Shown here: piece by piece, positions 11,641-23,818 of the stretch
Layout: the number at the start of each line of letters is the position of its first letter
Position numbering within the stretch: the first letter of the stretch is position 1
Assembly (NCBI GenBank): GCA_009763385.1
Contig: CM019822.1
Location: 11,006,127 to 11,070,126, forward strand
Reading direction: 5' to 3'
Source of the DNA: Coix lacryma-jobi var. lacryma-jobi
Lineage: Eukaryota; Streptophyta; Magnoliopsida; Poales; Poaceae
DNA: 64,000 nucleotides
Notes under the pieces: generated by a model
Told to the model about the DNA's origin: nothing
Databases searched by the model: none
The model's input: only the letters and a program-made list of their open reading frames with translations
Translations under genes and position numbers: made by a program

Positions 11641-12440
11641 GATGACCAAAAAGTATTGAGTCCTGGTTTCAAAATTACAACCGTAATTTAATGAAGGATC
11701 GGACCTTTAGTCTCGTTTTGTAATACAAACTGATATTAATTTCACCCTTTAGTTCCGGCCGTAACAGTTATGAAGGTTGTGTCGGTGTGGGAGGTTTTAG
11801 TACCGGTTTGAGATATCAACCTGGACTAACAAAATATGACTTTTAGTTCCGCTTTGAGACACAAAACTCGGACTAAAAGTACCTTTAGTCCTGGTTTATG
11901 TCTCAAACCCAGACTAAATGTGCCTCCAAAGTGAATTTAAAAGAAAAGTGTATCTTGTCTATGTTCAGGGGCGGATCTACCGGGGGGGGGGGGGTGGGTG
12001 GGCTCCAGCCCCCCTACAGCTGGTACGTCAATGGAAAATTAGGGATAATTATGAGAAAAGTTGGTGGAGAAAAGAAGAAAAAATAAAGAAATAGAGGAAG
12101 AAGAAGAGATCAGCCTCTCCTTTGATCGTGTTCTGCATCCGCTACTGTCTATGTCAGATGTGTGGTGGATCAGAGTTGAGATGATAATACGCGCAAAGAC
12201 CGAAGTGCAAGTTATTGAGTTCGAATCTCCACAACCGTGTATTTTGTAGTTCCAGTTGTAGGATCCAAGACTCAAAAATCAAGATCTTCAGTCCCGGTTA
12301 TGACTAAAGAGGGTTATTAGGATTGGGAACCATGACCGAAAGGGTCCGAGATTAAAAAATCTAGATCTTTAGTCCCAATTATGACTAAAGAGGGTTGTTT
12401 TTAAGACAAGATGACTAAAGAGGGTTGGGATTAGAAACTG
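11640..12440. mobile_element. Degenerate CACTA-like element with TTTAGTCC subterminal repeats
   Basis: Many direct and inverted ctttagtcc/ggactaaa words flank a central region, as in the better-preserved CACTA MITEs at 16099, 32646 and 43374. No clean CACTA termini were found. A hAT element (11966-12147) has inserted in it. A B-box-like gttcgaatc lies at 12219-12227, in the middle, where the related elements carry a tRNA-like module. Confidence 0.45.
11966..12147. mobile_element. hAT-type element (CAGGGGCGG family), 182 bp
   Basis: It starts CAGGGGCGGATC, ends GCATCCGCTACTG, and is flanked by a near-perfect 8-bp direct repeat TCTATGTT/TCTATGTC (11958-11965, 12148-12155). It contains a long G run near 11982. 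It belongs to the same terminal family as 33820-34536 and 37002-37770. Confidence 0.8.
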
Positions 12441-14595
12441 TGACTAAAACCCATTTCGCTGCGTCTCTCTGCTGTGTGTCACAAACCCACTTTATTTGTT
12501 TATTTATTTATTGCTTTGAACCGTTGCATCCTACCCAGGCTCCCGCTCACAGCTAGCATATTCGCCTCACTGTTCTGCTTGCTTATACGTTGGCCCCGGT
12601 GAGTTTGCATGGACAAAAGGTACGGTGAAGCTGACATGCGGATCTATATGATAAATTGCAACGGTTGAAAGGGGGAAAATGACGTTTCAAAAAAGAAGAA
12701 AATTGATGAGTTTTTACACTTTGTTAATAATAAACCGGGTGAAATATTTTTTCTCGAAAAAATGATGAGTTTGTGGACAACGGCCTTGAGTATTGATGGG
12801 TCTTCGAAATGGTCATATATATAATAGTTGATGGGTTTGTGATTATTAGCCCCCCAGAATGTTGCTGGGTTTGTGAAATAATTTACTCTCTCTCTCTCTC
12901 TCGATCGATCTCTCTCTTAAAAAAACTATGCTGATGCATGTATATTGATCCTGCAATGCACTGCAGATTTGACTAAAGTCACATGTGCATGCATGGGGTC
13001 TGTTTTTCAAAGAAAAAGACATATGCAAGAGGCCAATATAATTCATAAAGGACTGATTAAGATGGGGTGTTAGCAAAAAGGTTAAGCCCACTTATTGTTG
13101 ATCCAGCTGGATTAGCTTGCACTGCTTCTTCTTTTAAAAAGTTGATTAAGGACATATTCATGATCTGGGGAGTAATGATTAGTTTTCATGGAAGAAAGCT
13201 TTAGTTGAAGCCATTATCTTCGCAATTAAAAACATCTTATCCATGTAATTGGCTCAGATTTAATATATAGTTTGCATCTGCTGAACTCAAGTGCCTTTGA
13301 TTGTACAAAACTTTGATGTTTTTTCTTCTTAATTAAAGAGAGAAATCAAATAAAATATTTTTTCAGTTCAAGAAAAGGACTCTTTATTGAGTGCTGGACT
13401 TTGTAGTAGAAAGATAGAGTGATGTGCAATATACTGTGGTTGTTCTTTTTAATTTATGGTCTAATTAACATAATTTATAGATATATATTCTATCTACACT
13501 GCATGATCATCAGAAGCAATTGGCAAATATATACTCCGTATATGTCTGTCCCAGTCCCACGCAGGGGTCAAGATTCTTCTCTGGGTATGAGTGCATGGGT
13601 AAGCAAACATATCTTATGTTATGCATATAGTCCCTAATATTCTTCACATAATTTAAGCTCTGTATTTGTAGAGTATCAACGGCGCACCAAACGTCAAAGC
13701 GACATGGACCACTGAAACCTAATTTAAAACCATTAGAGCCTTCTACTCATTATAATGGCCTAGAGGAAGACAAATAAATCTGCCTACTAGGAATGTTAGA
13801 ATGCGGCCAACAACAGCCAGCATGACATGAATTACTATATTATACTGTATAGTCTAATTAACTAAAAGTACATCTAACTACTGCATATGAGATTCCTTGA
13901 TACCATCTGGTTTGGTACCATATATGCATTACTGCAGCAGCTAGACCTTCGTTATTCTTCAATCAGCAGCTAGCAGCACTAATTTAGTTAGTCGATGTAT
14001 CGTACCGGCAACATTCAAACTTACCACACACACATGCATATATATGTTTTATGTCGTTATTTGCTATAAGTCCAAAGCATAAATATGCATGGTAAGCGGC
14101 TGAAATGATGATGATTATTTGAAGGAGTAGTGGTGGTACGGTAGAATTCTGCAATGAGCGTTGAGCAGCGCAAACCATCGATCATCGGTCCATCAAATGT
14201 AAATCATGGCGCAGTCAATCTCGAGGAGCAGAAAGGAGATCGAGGGCAGGAGCTAGTGCGACAGGCGAGGATGAAAGTAGAGACACAAAAACCTTTCTGA
14301 AAAAGGGGCTACAGAGGGGGAGGGGAAGGGGAGCAAAAGAATTATAAGCATGCACTGCGAAAAAGCAAGTAATGTGTGCATCTATCACACAGACACTACA
14401 CTATGCTCAAAATCTGATCGCACAAAAGCTGCTGGCGTTTTGAGGCCGCCGAACGAAGACTGCTTCGTTCCAGCCATATAAAGTGATAAAGAGGGTAAGA
14501 GGCCCTAGCTATATCAAGTCCTCCTCCCGTTGCATTGCAATGCAAGCAGCAGCCACAGCAGATTCCTCCTGCGAAGAAATTATGCAAGAATGTGA
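12441..14595. other. AT-rich intergenic DNA with simple repeats
   Basis: Holds a (CT)n tract near 12885-12917. No gene, clear MITE termini or RNA gene was recognised. Confidence 0.4.
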
Positions 14596-14846
14596 GGGCC
14601 TGTTTGGTTCTAGGCCATAGCGAGCCATGCCAATCGCCAAAGTCTGTGGCGGCGCCACAGGTTGCGGCGGCGCCACAGGTTGCGGCGGCGAATTCTTCCG
14701 CCACACTCGTGGCAAGAAATACTACTGAGAACCTGCATAAAAATCGGTGGCGTGCCAAACCCGAGTAAGCAACCAAACAATATTTTACAGGGTGTGGCAG
14801 CCACCACTGTAGTGTGGCCGGTGGTGGCAGCCAACCAAACACCCCC
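14596..14846. mobile_element. MITE with GGGCCTGTTTGGTT termini
   Basis: The left end GGGCCTGTTTGGTT and right end AACCAAACACCCCC are inverted repeats. Both are flanked by tga (14593-14595, 14847-14849), a 3-bp duplication. Inside, a gcggcgccacaggtt unit is tandemly repeated. PIF/Harbinger affiliation is likely from the 3-bp duplication but not proven. Confidence 0.65.
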
Positions 14847-14849
14847 TGA

Positions 14850-15787
14850 GTGGCATGTGGTAGCAAAAGAAGGGTCTGCGTGTATGTATATGTAGCTGCT
14901 GCTAGCTAGCTAGTGAAGAAACCGATGCAATGGCAATGCGATGAGTTAGTTGCTGCCACTTTACGCTGATCATGATCCCTATGAATTGCTTGTAATTTTG
15001 CTGTCACCTCGACAGGCACGCATACAGATACAGCCATACCTTTCGAAAAGAAAAATGCGCGCGCAGCCCTGACAAAAGCGAAGTCAAAATGAGAGCTCGT
15101 TTCAAAAGCTTGCCCTCATCGATCAGTATACAGTACTAGGTACGACTAAACTATTGGTACTGCACATCTCGTCGCTGAAATACATGTATGCTATATATAG
15201 CAATATAGGAGTATAATGATATTTTAGCGAAAATGACGAGGCAATGAGGTAAGCACGCAGGTTCCACTAGAGGTAGGTATGGTTCATTCGCCGCAAAATG
15301 CTTTCGCAAAAAAAAAAAAAAAATGCTTTCGCATGCCCCTAGCTACTAATCATGAACAGTCATATATAAGATATTAATTAATCTGTGCATCTATCAACTT
15401 TTTTTCTCCGCTGTTTCCCTGTCATCTCCTTGTTTACCTTAGCTTTAGTTTTGAAGTGGGCAACAGAGAGTGATAAAGCCGGACCTGACCGTCCGGAGAC
15501 AACTGCTACTAGACACACACGGGAAGGAGCTTGAAATGACTTGCATTTGCTTTGCATATTGCGTTGCGTCCACCAACAACATATGTTTCCCTACCTGCTG
15601 ATGAGAACCAGCAGTCTCTCTCTCTCTCTCTGTGTTCACGCATGCATGCATTGCATATGTACTGTACGTTTTAGTTGGACACTAGACTAGTGAGTACATA
15701 CGTACTGTATGCTGTAAGCAAGGATCTAGGTAGACACGGGTATGTAAGACTATCCGTACTCATGGATCTCTATATTCATCCTCTATA
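14850..15787. other. Intergenic DNA, no gene recognised
   Basis: Contains short simple repeats (A-run near 15308, CT-run near 15615) and otherwise unremarkable AT-rich sequence. Confidence 0.4.
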
Positions 15788-15839
15788 GTGCCTAGTCAAC
15801 AAGATTCTATCCTCCTCCCCTTCTCTTCCCCGAACTCGT

Positions 15840-16098
15840 CGCTCTCCTCTTCTCGGCTGGTGGCCGCGCAGCCCACCGCCTCCTCCTTCCTCCCTCCCTC
15901 CGCCCGCGCAGATCCGCCCAATGGCCGCATAGCCCGCCACCCTCCTCCTTCCCGGCCGGTGGCCGCGCAGCCTGCCGCCTCCTCCTTCCTCCCTCCATCC
16001 GCCCGCGCAGATCCTGCCTCCTCCTTCCTCCCTCCCTCCGCCCGCGCAGATCCGACCAGTGGCCGCGTAGCCGGCCGCCCTCCTCCTTCCCGGCTGGT
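15840..16098. repeat. GC-rich imperfect tandem array
   Basis: A unit containing ggtggccgcgcagcc and cctccttcctccctcc, then cgcccgcgcagatcc, recurs about three times with variation. The array continues beyond the CACTA MITE at 16099-16589, which inserted into it. The repetition produces spurious Ala/Ser/Pro-rich open frames. Confidence 0.6.
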
Positions 16099-16589
16099 CA
16101 CTACTACAGAAAGGGTCTTTAGCCCCAGTTGAAATGGGCTTTTAGCCCTGGGTATCCCAACCGGGGCTAAGAATCCGGGACTAAAGGTCCCGGCCTTTAG
16201 TCCCGGGTGCTTTCAACCGGGGCTAAAGGTCCAGAGAGGAAAAATAAATGTGTGTTGTGTGAGATTCGAACTCAGCACATCTCGCCTCAGGCACGCTTAC
16301 CAACTAAGCTACGCAACCCACGTGATGTAGTTCTGGACGTTTTCCTTTTGAATCCACTCGTGAAGGACCTTTAACCTCAGTTGCTAACACCAACCGGGGC
16401 TAAAAGGACCTTTAGTCCCGGTTGGTACCACCAACCGGGGCTACGAACCGGGACTAAAGGTCCAGAACCTTTAGTTCCGGTTGGTAATACCAACCGGGAC
16501 TAAAGATTCACCTTTAGCCCCGGACGCAAATTTTTACCGAGACTAAAGCTCAGTTGATAGATCGTCCAAAGGCCTGTTCTCTAGTAGTG
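16099..16589. mobile_element. CACTA MITE, 491 bp, carrying a tRNA-like module
   Basis: It starts CACTACTACAGAAAGG and ends CTCTAGTAGTG, with a 3-bp duplication GGT on both sides (16096-16098, 16590-16592), diagnostic of CACTA transposition. Subterminal ctttagtcccgg/ccgggactaaag palindromes are abundant. There is no transposase, so an autonomous relative must have mobilised it. Confidence 0.92.
16254..16317 (-). other. tRNA-like Pol III promoter module inside CACTA MITE
   Basis: Read on the minus strand it has a 7-base acceptor-like pairing (GTTGCGT with ACACAAC, one wobble), an A-box-like TAGCTTAGTTGG, and a T arm with B box GTTCGAATC. At 64 bases the anticodon arm is shortened, so it is not a working tRNA gene. 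The same module sits at 32813-32881 and 43684-43747 in sister elements. Confidence 0.75.
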
Positions 16590-17017
16590 GGTGCTCCCTC
16601 CCTCCGCCCGCTCCTCCGCCCGCAGATCCGGCGCGGGGAGCCTCGAGCTCGCGGATCCGGCGGAGGCGGCTCGAGCTCGAGGTCTAGAGGCGGCTCGAGC
16701 TCGAGGTCCGGCGGCGGAGGCCCCTGCGCGTCGATGGTGGTGGCGGGCGGGCGTCTCCGTGGCGGATCCGGCGACCTCGCCCTCCCTCTTCTCCGGCATG
16801 GACGGTGAGCGACGGCCCGGACTTCTCCCTGCCTTTGCTCCCTCTCTCTTCTCCGGCGCGAACGGCGAGCGGCGCGAAGATAGGCGGGCCCCGCGAGCGC
16901 GTGTACCGGCCGTCCGAGAAGCCGCTAGGAATGGCGGTCGCGCGGGAGTAGAGGTCGCGATAGCGGCCTCCGGTGCGGTGGTCCTCGACCTGCACACGCC
17001 GACGTGGCCTCGTACCG
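16590..17017. other. GC-rich stretch, no gene recognised
   Basis: Repeated ggctcgagctcgagg and gatccggcg words dominate. Open frames on both strands are compositional. I see no domain. Confidence 0.4.
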
Positions 17018-17228
17018 GATGCCTTTACAGGCACCGGTGCGGGTAGTCTAATATAGGAAAACAACAACAGTACTGGTGCTACTGCTAATAAGCCTGTGTT
17101 CACGCATGTACGTTTGCGTATAACCCCGATGCCTTTACAGGCACCGGTGCGGGTAGTCTAATATAGGAAAACAACAACAGTACTGGTGCTACTGCTAATA
17201 AGCCTGTGTTCACGCATGTACGTTTGCT
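17018..17228. repeat. 110-bp tandem duplication
   Basis: Two almost identical copies begin gatgcctttacaggcacc at 17018 and 17128 and end cgcatgtacgtttgc. The near identity suggests a recent duplication. Confidence 0.9.
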
Positions 17229-17236
17229 ATAACCCC

Positions 17237-20200
17237 CGGTCGATATCTCGGTGAGCCTCTCGCTCTCAGTATGCAACAACAACGTCCAAATTAAACAGGA
17301 CAAGGGCACATGTGTTTAGGGTCGGAGGAGCAGCGCTGCTAGCTACTCAATGCACGACCCAATCAGCCCAGCATGTGACGCGGCTCCAATAAGGCACAGA
17401 GAACAACCGACAGCGCCTCCAGCACGGTGTTGGCCTCATCCTCCTCCCTCCTCCAATCTCCCTCTACTGGGTCTGCAGTTCTGGACTGGACTCGGCATAT
17501 ATGCAACAACTAGCTGCTGGGGCACTGTGCTGACCGCAGTCTGGCTCGCAACCTTATCATGCCGCGCACCCGCCGTCACTGACACGTGTGCCCAGAACAT
17601 TAACGTAGCCCACTCACGTGTGTCCACGCACTCAGATCGATTAGCAGCTGCTTATCACAGTATAGTAGGCTAGAACTCGAGATCGGTTATTAATTCAAAA
17701 GCAAAGCCAGCTGCCGTATAAGCAAGAGCTCGACAGCCTCATACGGAGCTACAGCTAACTTTGCCTCACATCACTGACACCTGAGCTGAGGCCGGCCAGC
17801 TGAACATATATATATATATATATATACTGCTGCTGCGTGCTGCTGTTTCTGCTGCATGCTTAAATCAACGGCGCGCTCCGAATTGAAGCAAGGCAGGCAC
17901 ACTTACGTGCAGCTAGGTAGCATTGCAATTAAGCTTGTTATCTAGCTTATATATTATCTAGTAGTACGTCCCACACTTAAATTTGCAGTACTACGTAATA
18001 AAACACACACGACGGTCTAATCAGTGGCTCAGAGGCTGCTCCCGGCCAGCTCCAGCGCTGCAGAGATCACCGCGACAAGCTCATATGCAGCTACAGCTCA
18101 TCTGTCAGCGACCGATCGAGCGCATGCACAGAGAGCATCGATCGCGCCGAGACGGAGCTAAGTAGCAACGTACATGCCGTCATGCTCAATGCTCATGCCC
18201 TGCCCTGCGCGCGCATGCATGCATGATGCACAAGGTGCATGCCTAATAGTTAAGGTAGCTAGCTAGTAGCAGTTACGCCTACACGTAGTACACACGGCCG
18301 GCCGGGGATTATATTGATCGGAAACGGGACGCCGGCGGTCGTCGGCGGGGCGCCACTGGGACTGTGCGCACCAGGCATCAGGCTGCGGCCATCCAATTCA
18401 TTTCCAGTCCCTCCATGATGGAGCGAGTAATTCAGAATGGATTTCAGATCACACAAGCACGCTCACGGTCACGACGACGACGCGCTCTGTCTGTCTGTCT
18501 GTCTGGCTGGCAGGCAGGCAGCGGCAGTCACTCACGCCCATCCATCCATAGACCATAGTGGCATACTCGTATAGTGCCAACCACCAACCAGCTACGTAGC
18601 CCCCTGGCCTGCCCCCCCAGCAACTAGGAAACAAGCAGCGCCACACACACATGGACATGGAAAGGCACGCACATGGATATGGATATGGAAAAACACCACG
18701 TCGCAAACATCGACCAAGACGGCAACCCTGGAGCTCGCGCAGGGGCAGGACACGCACAGGACCATGTACATGTGTACGTACATGCGCGCGCGCGCAACAG
18801 GCCCATCCCTGCCTAGCTAGCTTCCTGCTCGCTTGCTTTATATGGATGGGTGTGGCGAGTTGGCATCGGCACGGCCGCTGCCTGCTATGCCCGGCCGGTC
18901 GTGTCGCTCGTGGGCGACCTGGCCGGGCCTGACTGATGACGCAGCCAGCTGCCAGCGTACGTACGTGAGTGAGCATGCAGAGCGCGCAGTCCAGCAGCAG
19001 CAGCAGGGGCTCGGGCGGGTCGAGATCGAGATGCATGGCGACGACGCATCCACGCCGCCCCGGAGCGCCGAGCGCGCGAGGGCCGCATGCAGTGTGCAGT
19101 GCGTGGGAGGCGGCCGGCCGGCAACAAGGCCGGCCACATCAATGCCCCAGCCTGCTCCCTCCCGCTGCGTTGTTCTCGCTGCCGCTGTAGCCTGTAGCCG
19201 GGGCGCCTGTGGCCGTGGCTGTAGCGGCACGACGCAGGCTCCGCGCCTTTGCGCGCCGGCCTTAGCTTGTGCCTTGTGGGCAATCTGGCATAAAAAACGC
19301 GCGGTTGGTGCGCGCGCGCTTGCTGCCCCGGTGTGCTCTCTGCCCCTGCCCGCCGGGCGGGGCGGCGAGGGGGAGACCGCGGCATAACGCGCGCGCGTGT
19401 GTGAAATCATTGACGGCTCCAACCTGCTACTATAGCTTTTATATAGCGAATAAAAAAAAATTCTACGGTGCGCGCGCGGGCGTCGCCCGCCTCTCGTGGT
19501 CGTCGTCGTCGGCATTGCCGCCAGAGCCATCAGATGATTCAGATAGCGCGCGCGCGCTGGCCTCCGATCCGCGCCCACGATCGATGTGTCGTCTCCCTCG
19601 TTCGGACCCGGCTCGATCTGCCTCGCTCGCGTGCAAAATTTGCCCGCGCGCACCTGTTGTTGTTTCTCTCTCCCGTGCGCTGGTAGGTTGTGTGGTTTTG
19701 TGGTCCTCGATCGATCGATCGGCGACGGTTGGTTGCTAGCTTTGCGCCTCGGCAGATTGTTGGCTCGTCAGATGACAAAAACCTACGCCCGCGCAGCAGC
19801 TGGACTGGACGTACTGGGGACAGCGGCGCTAGCTAGCTCAGCGCTCGTCGCCTCGCCGACGACAACTCATTTCCGAAGGAATATGATGGATCGCCCATCG
19901 CCGTCCGCCTGGCTAATGACTAGTTTTGGGACATGTTTTGTACGCCCCCAACCAACCAACCAACCTCTGTGCACATTTCTATTCCACACGATCCAGACTA
20001 ATTTAAGAATTAAGATGGCATATGTACTATGTAGCAGAAAACGAAAGGAACCGGTCGCCGCCGGATCAAAAACCCTAGCTAGCTATAGTTGCCGAATAAA
20101 CTACGCGCTCCAACATTTGCTACTATTGAAAAATAGTAGTATGTGTAGCAGTAAGGAAGTATTGATATAGATATTGTTGTTATTATTAATATTATCAAGA

Positions 20201-20724
20201 AACGAAACTCCTCAAGTCTGCAAAATGGAAGATAGTTAGAGTGGGCTGCTCTGATCGAACTACTACTACTCGAATAATAATGTTCGTTGCTTGGATGAAA
20301 AAATTTGAACCGTACGTCACGGCAGATGAATGATGCCATGCTTGATAAAAATCTCTCCTGCTCGCACTTGATCAATGCAAACCCTAAAACTAAAGAACAA
20401 AATGAACAATCTCTCTCTGCTGCTGCTGCTGCTGCGTTTCCCTCCTTCGTCCTCTTCCCATGAGAGAGACACACCTCGCTCGCTCACTCACATGCCACAA
20501 GCACACAGCTCAGTAAGGATGACTGATGATCCTACCGCATGCCATGGATTATTGCAGCTAAGTGCGTGTAATCCTCGCAGGGGTGTCTAGCTAGCTAGGA
20601 TGAGAGAGAGGAAGGAAACCACAAAAAAGGAAAGGAAAAAAATGAAGCCAAGACAAAGAACAGATCAAAGCCACACCCACCAGAGAGCGATGCATGCGAT
20701 CCTCGAACAAAGACACGCCGTCGG
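17237..20724. other. Long intergenic interval downstream of the TCP gene
   Basis: It holds a (TA)n tract at about 17804-17826, gctagctagc-rich words, ggccggcc clusters and a GC-rich stretch (18450-19700) with alternating gcgcgc. Both strands have long compositional open frames without recognisable domains. The last few hundred bases left of 20725 should be the TCP 3' UTR. Confidence 0.4.
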
Positions 20725-21897
20725 CTACGAGTCGCTGGTGCTCATGCTCTCATGCCGGTCGCCGCGGCCGCCACCGTGCTGCTGCTGGCCAGACCCGCCT
20801 CCTCCGCCCTGGCTGGCCGCGGGATCCGCTGCCGCCTGTGTCCGGTACGCATTGAGGGCGGCGAGGATCCCCATGTGCCCCTCGCCTCCGCCTGCTCCGC
20901 CACCGCCGCTGCCGCCTCCCACGGCGGGGCCGAGCCCCAGTTGCTGCCCAGGAAGCAGCGCCACCGGTGCAGGGAAGTTCATGAAATGTAGCCCGCTCGG
21001 CACGCTGCCCCGGTACACGGCAGCCGCGGCGGCGGCGCTGCCCATCTGCGGGAACGTCCAGATAGACTCGCCGCTGCCTCCGCCGCTGGAAGGTGCACCA
21101 CCGCCCTGCGTGTTGTTGCTCGGCACCATCCACACGGTGCCCGGCATTTGGCTCTGCGTGTAGCCCGCCATCTGCTGCTGATATTGCTGCGCCTGCAGCT
21201 GCTGCTGCTGCTGCTGCATTTCTTGTTCCCACCGCCGCTTCCTCGACATATCGGCGGCGGCTGCGGCGGCGGCAGACGGCGACGGCTGCACGTCAAGACC
21301 GACGCTGCCGGAGTGGAAGTTAAGCAACAAGGGGGACGGCGTCGACGACGACGAGGCCGGTCCTTCCGAAGGGAAGCCAAGGCCGACAACCCGGTCCCAC
21401 GCGTCAGCACGGCCGAACCGGGCGGCGGCGGCGGGGCTAGGCAAGGCGGCGCGGAGGTGGGCCGGCGCGGAGAACGAGGAGCCCGAGGAGCGGAGGGAGA
21501 TGTTGAGGGAGGTGAAGTTGGCCGGGATGGTGCCGGTGCCCGTGGCCGCGATCACCGCCGGCTCGGCCTGCTGCAGCAGCCACTCGATGGTCTCGCCGTC
21601 CGTCTTGTGCCCGAGCTCGCGCGTCAGCTGGAACACCCGGGCCGCACACAGCGCTGGCATCCGGATGCGGCGCCCCCTGCCTTCCACCTTGGTGTGCCGG
21701 TCCTTGGTGGAGCTCCGCTTGGGCGCCGCCTTCCGCACCTGCACCTCACCTCCGGCCCCCGATGATCCATGCCCGTTGCCTCCCGCCGACGTGCCCACCG
21801 CAGCCGAGCTGGAGCACGGCTGCTCCTCTTTCTTCTCGAGGAGCTGCAGAGGGAAGTTGGGGCGGCGGCCGCCTCCGCCGTCACCGCCGACATCCAT
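20725..21897 (-). CDS. Class I (PCF-type) TCP transcription factor
   Basis: This is a nuclear DNA-binding factor of the plant-specific TCP family. Class I members bind GGNCCCAC-type sites and control cell proliferation and growth. The intronless frame encodes 390 aa. The first ATG is at 21895-21897 (MDVGGDGGGG); two codons further upstream are TTG ACC and are not a start. The TCP basic helix-loop-helix-like domain spans about residues 64-120, with KDRHTKVEGRGRRIRMPALC, RVFQLTRELGHKTDGETIEW and LLQQAEPAVIAATG. It lacks the extra basic-region residues of class II. ANFTSLNISLRSSGSS follows, then a Gln-rich stretch (QEMQQQQQQLQAQQ) near residue 230, TVWMVPSNN and a Gly-rich C-terminus with GILAALNAYR. 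The layout resembles TCP14/TCP15-type proteins. The frame is intact. Confidence 0.95.
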   Translation of the reverse strand: MDVGGDGGGGRRPNFPLQLLEKKEEQPCSSSAAVGTSAGGNGHGSSGAGGEVQVRKAAPKRSSTKDRHTKVEGRGRRIRMPALCAARVFQLTRELGHKTDGETIEWLLQQAEPAVIAATGTGTIPANFTSLNISLRSSGSSFSAPAHLRAALPSPAAAARFGRADAWDRVVGLGFPSEGPASSSSTPSPLLLNFHSGSVGLDVQPSPSAAAAAAADMSRKRRWEQEMQQQQQQLQAQQYQQQMAGYTQSQMPGTVWMVPSNNTQGGGAPSSGGGSGESIWTFPQMGSAAAAAAVYRGSVPSGLHFMNFPAPVALLPGQQLGLGPAVGGGSGGGGAGGGEGHMGILAALNAYRTQAAADPAASQGGGGGSGQQQHGGGRGDRHESMSTSDS

Positions 21898-23818
21898 GGT
21901 CAATTAAGCCATGTTATATATACACGGCGAAAGATAGAAGTGTATATCTTGGCTTGTGTATGTTTTCTAGCCGGTAAGTGGAGTGGTTTAGCTGTTTGGA
22001 AGAGAGCGGCGGAACGGATTTGATGTCTCCAGCCTCTTCTCTCTTGCTGCTGTGGGTCTATAGCTCAGAAGAAGGTTGTTAGGTGGTGTGGTGGTAGAGA
22101 GCGTCCAAGAAAGAGCTGGCTGGCTGGCTAGCTATCAGGGAAAGAAGATTATTGTAGGTTGGAAAGAATCCTTGCTCATATGATATGATGAGAGAGAAGA
22201 TGGTTGATGGATGGAAGGCGGGGTAGCGAGCTTGTGTTGTTTGTGTGTGCGTGTGGGAGATCACACACACTATTTTATGGACTTTTGATGTGGTTCATCT
22301 GTGTGATTTCAGAGGGGGGAGAGAGAGCGAGGAAGCAGGAGCAGATGACCCTAGCTAGGAGAAGGCCAGGGGGGGAGAAGGGGAGCTGCCGGGCTGGCGG
22401 CTGGAAGAGGATGGCGGTGTGTACTTTGTAGCGCTTGAGGAGAGAGATGGACGGATTAAATGGAATCCTGCTGGTGCTCGGAGAGATGGGGGAGAGAGAG
22501 AGAAGCTGGAGAAAGAGAGAGAAAGAGACCGCTGCTAGTAGTAGTCTGCTGCTACATGAGTGTACATGGACGGAGACCGGTGAGTCAGTGAGAGTGTGAG
22601 GAGGATAAGCAAGGCGGAGGAGAGAGAGAGAGGAACGAGAACAGCTATAGCAGGGGAGGGAGGGGAGGGGAAATTATTAGGTTCACCTAGCTAGCTAATC
22701 CCATGCACAGTATGCATCAGTACTGTGGCAGAACGTAACGTGGTATGTTCTCCTGATGCTAACAGACGAATCTCCCATTTTAACCAGCAAAAGAATGCCA
22801 CACCACTATTCTCTCAGGCCTCCCTCAGCTCTACTCAGGCAACGGAAAGCATTTTTTGCTTCCTTTGTGGATTGGCTGCTTTTGAGAGCACCCCTCCTCC
22901 ATCTCCTAATTTTTCTCCCCAGTCCTTTCTCTGTTTGAAATGTGTTTCTTTTTTTTTCCCGATCTTCTCTTTTTTTTCGGGCAAAAGGAAAATCTTTAAA
23001 CTGTGAAGAGGCAGTCAGTGGCTCAGACTCCACGTGCGGTGCTCTTTATCATTCAACACTGCACTTCAACTCTGCAGACTGTAGCCGCCACGCTCCAAGT
23101 CAAAATACACAAGGAAAAATTGTTAGCACCGCATCAATTCTTCTTCTTCTTCTTCTTCTTCTTCTTTTCTTTTATTGTACCGGAAAATCATTGTGTTTTT
23201 CCAGTAGCCCTCCATATTTCATCATTTTTATGTGGAGTGAAATACATTGTCGTGGATGTCCGTTCCTGCCTGTGTGTGTGCTTAAACAAACTCGCGTGTG
23301 TATAATCAGAGTACACACATATATATCTTCTTACAAATGCAAGTTGATCTTTAAAGAATTTTTTTTGTGGGGAAATATGGGAGCAACAACAGCAAAGAAA
23401 GAGATAATAAAGTAGGGCCAGCTCAACAAGTAATCATTCTATTGCCTTTTGTATTAGCCTTTGCTACTTCCTTTGTTTGCCAGCCTTAGAATTCGTGGTG
23501 CCCTGCATGGACCTGGTGTACACAAGCATTCTATAAACTGTAACAGAACTGCTGCATAAAAGGGCAACAACACAAAAGAATTTATGCCCTGCTCTGCAAA
23601 GTTTTGACCTTCAATTTTGCGGTAGTATGTTTCTAATATAATAAAAGTGGCACCGACTTCTATGTAGTAGAACATTTTTAAGAATAACATCCGGCGTGTG
23701 TTTCTGTTGATATAGCATAAGGACGCACAGGCTACTACTATAAGGTTGATTTTTAGTAAAAGAGGAGCTTTTCTTTTAGAGAAAGATCAATTTAGAACCA
23801 CCTCTATGATGACCTCAA
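21898..23818. other. TCP gene 5' leader/promoter region and upstream intergenic DNA
   Basis: Purine-rich gagagaga tracts (about 22180-22200 and 22480-22645) on the plus strand appear as CT-rich leader sequence for the minus-strand TCP gene, common in plant 5' UTRs and core promoters. A cttcttctt run lies at about 23138-23165. No other gene is visible. Confidence 0.45.

Noticed and set aside
14396..14866. 156-aa frame across 14396-14866
   Set aside because: It reads through the MITE at 14596-14846 and its internal tandem repeat; no domain.
18449..19739. Open frames up to 271 aa on both strands
   Set aside because: They fall in a gcgc/ggcc-rich block, overlap each other on both strands and show no family resemblance; compositional.
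21898..21903. Upstream start for the TCP gene giving 392 aa
   Set aside because: The two extra codons are TTG ACC; there is no ATG. The start is the ATG at 21895-21897.
20600..22700. miRNA319-type target site in the TCP gene
   Set aside because: That target belongs to some class II TCP genes. This is class I, and I saw no matching site.
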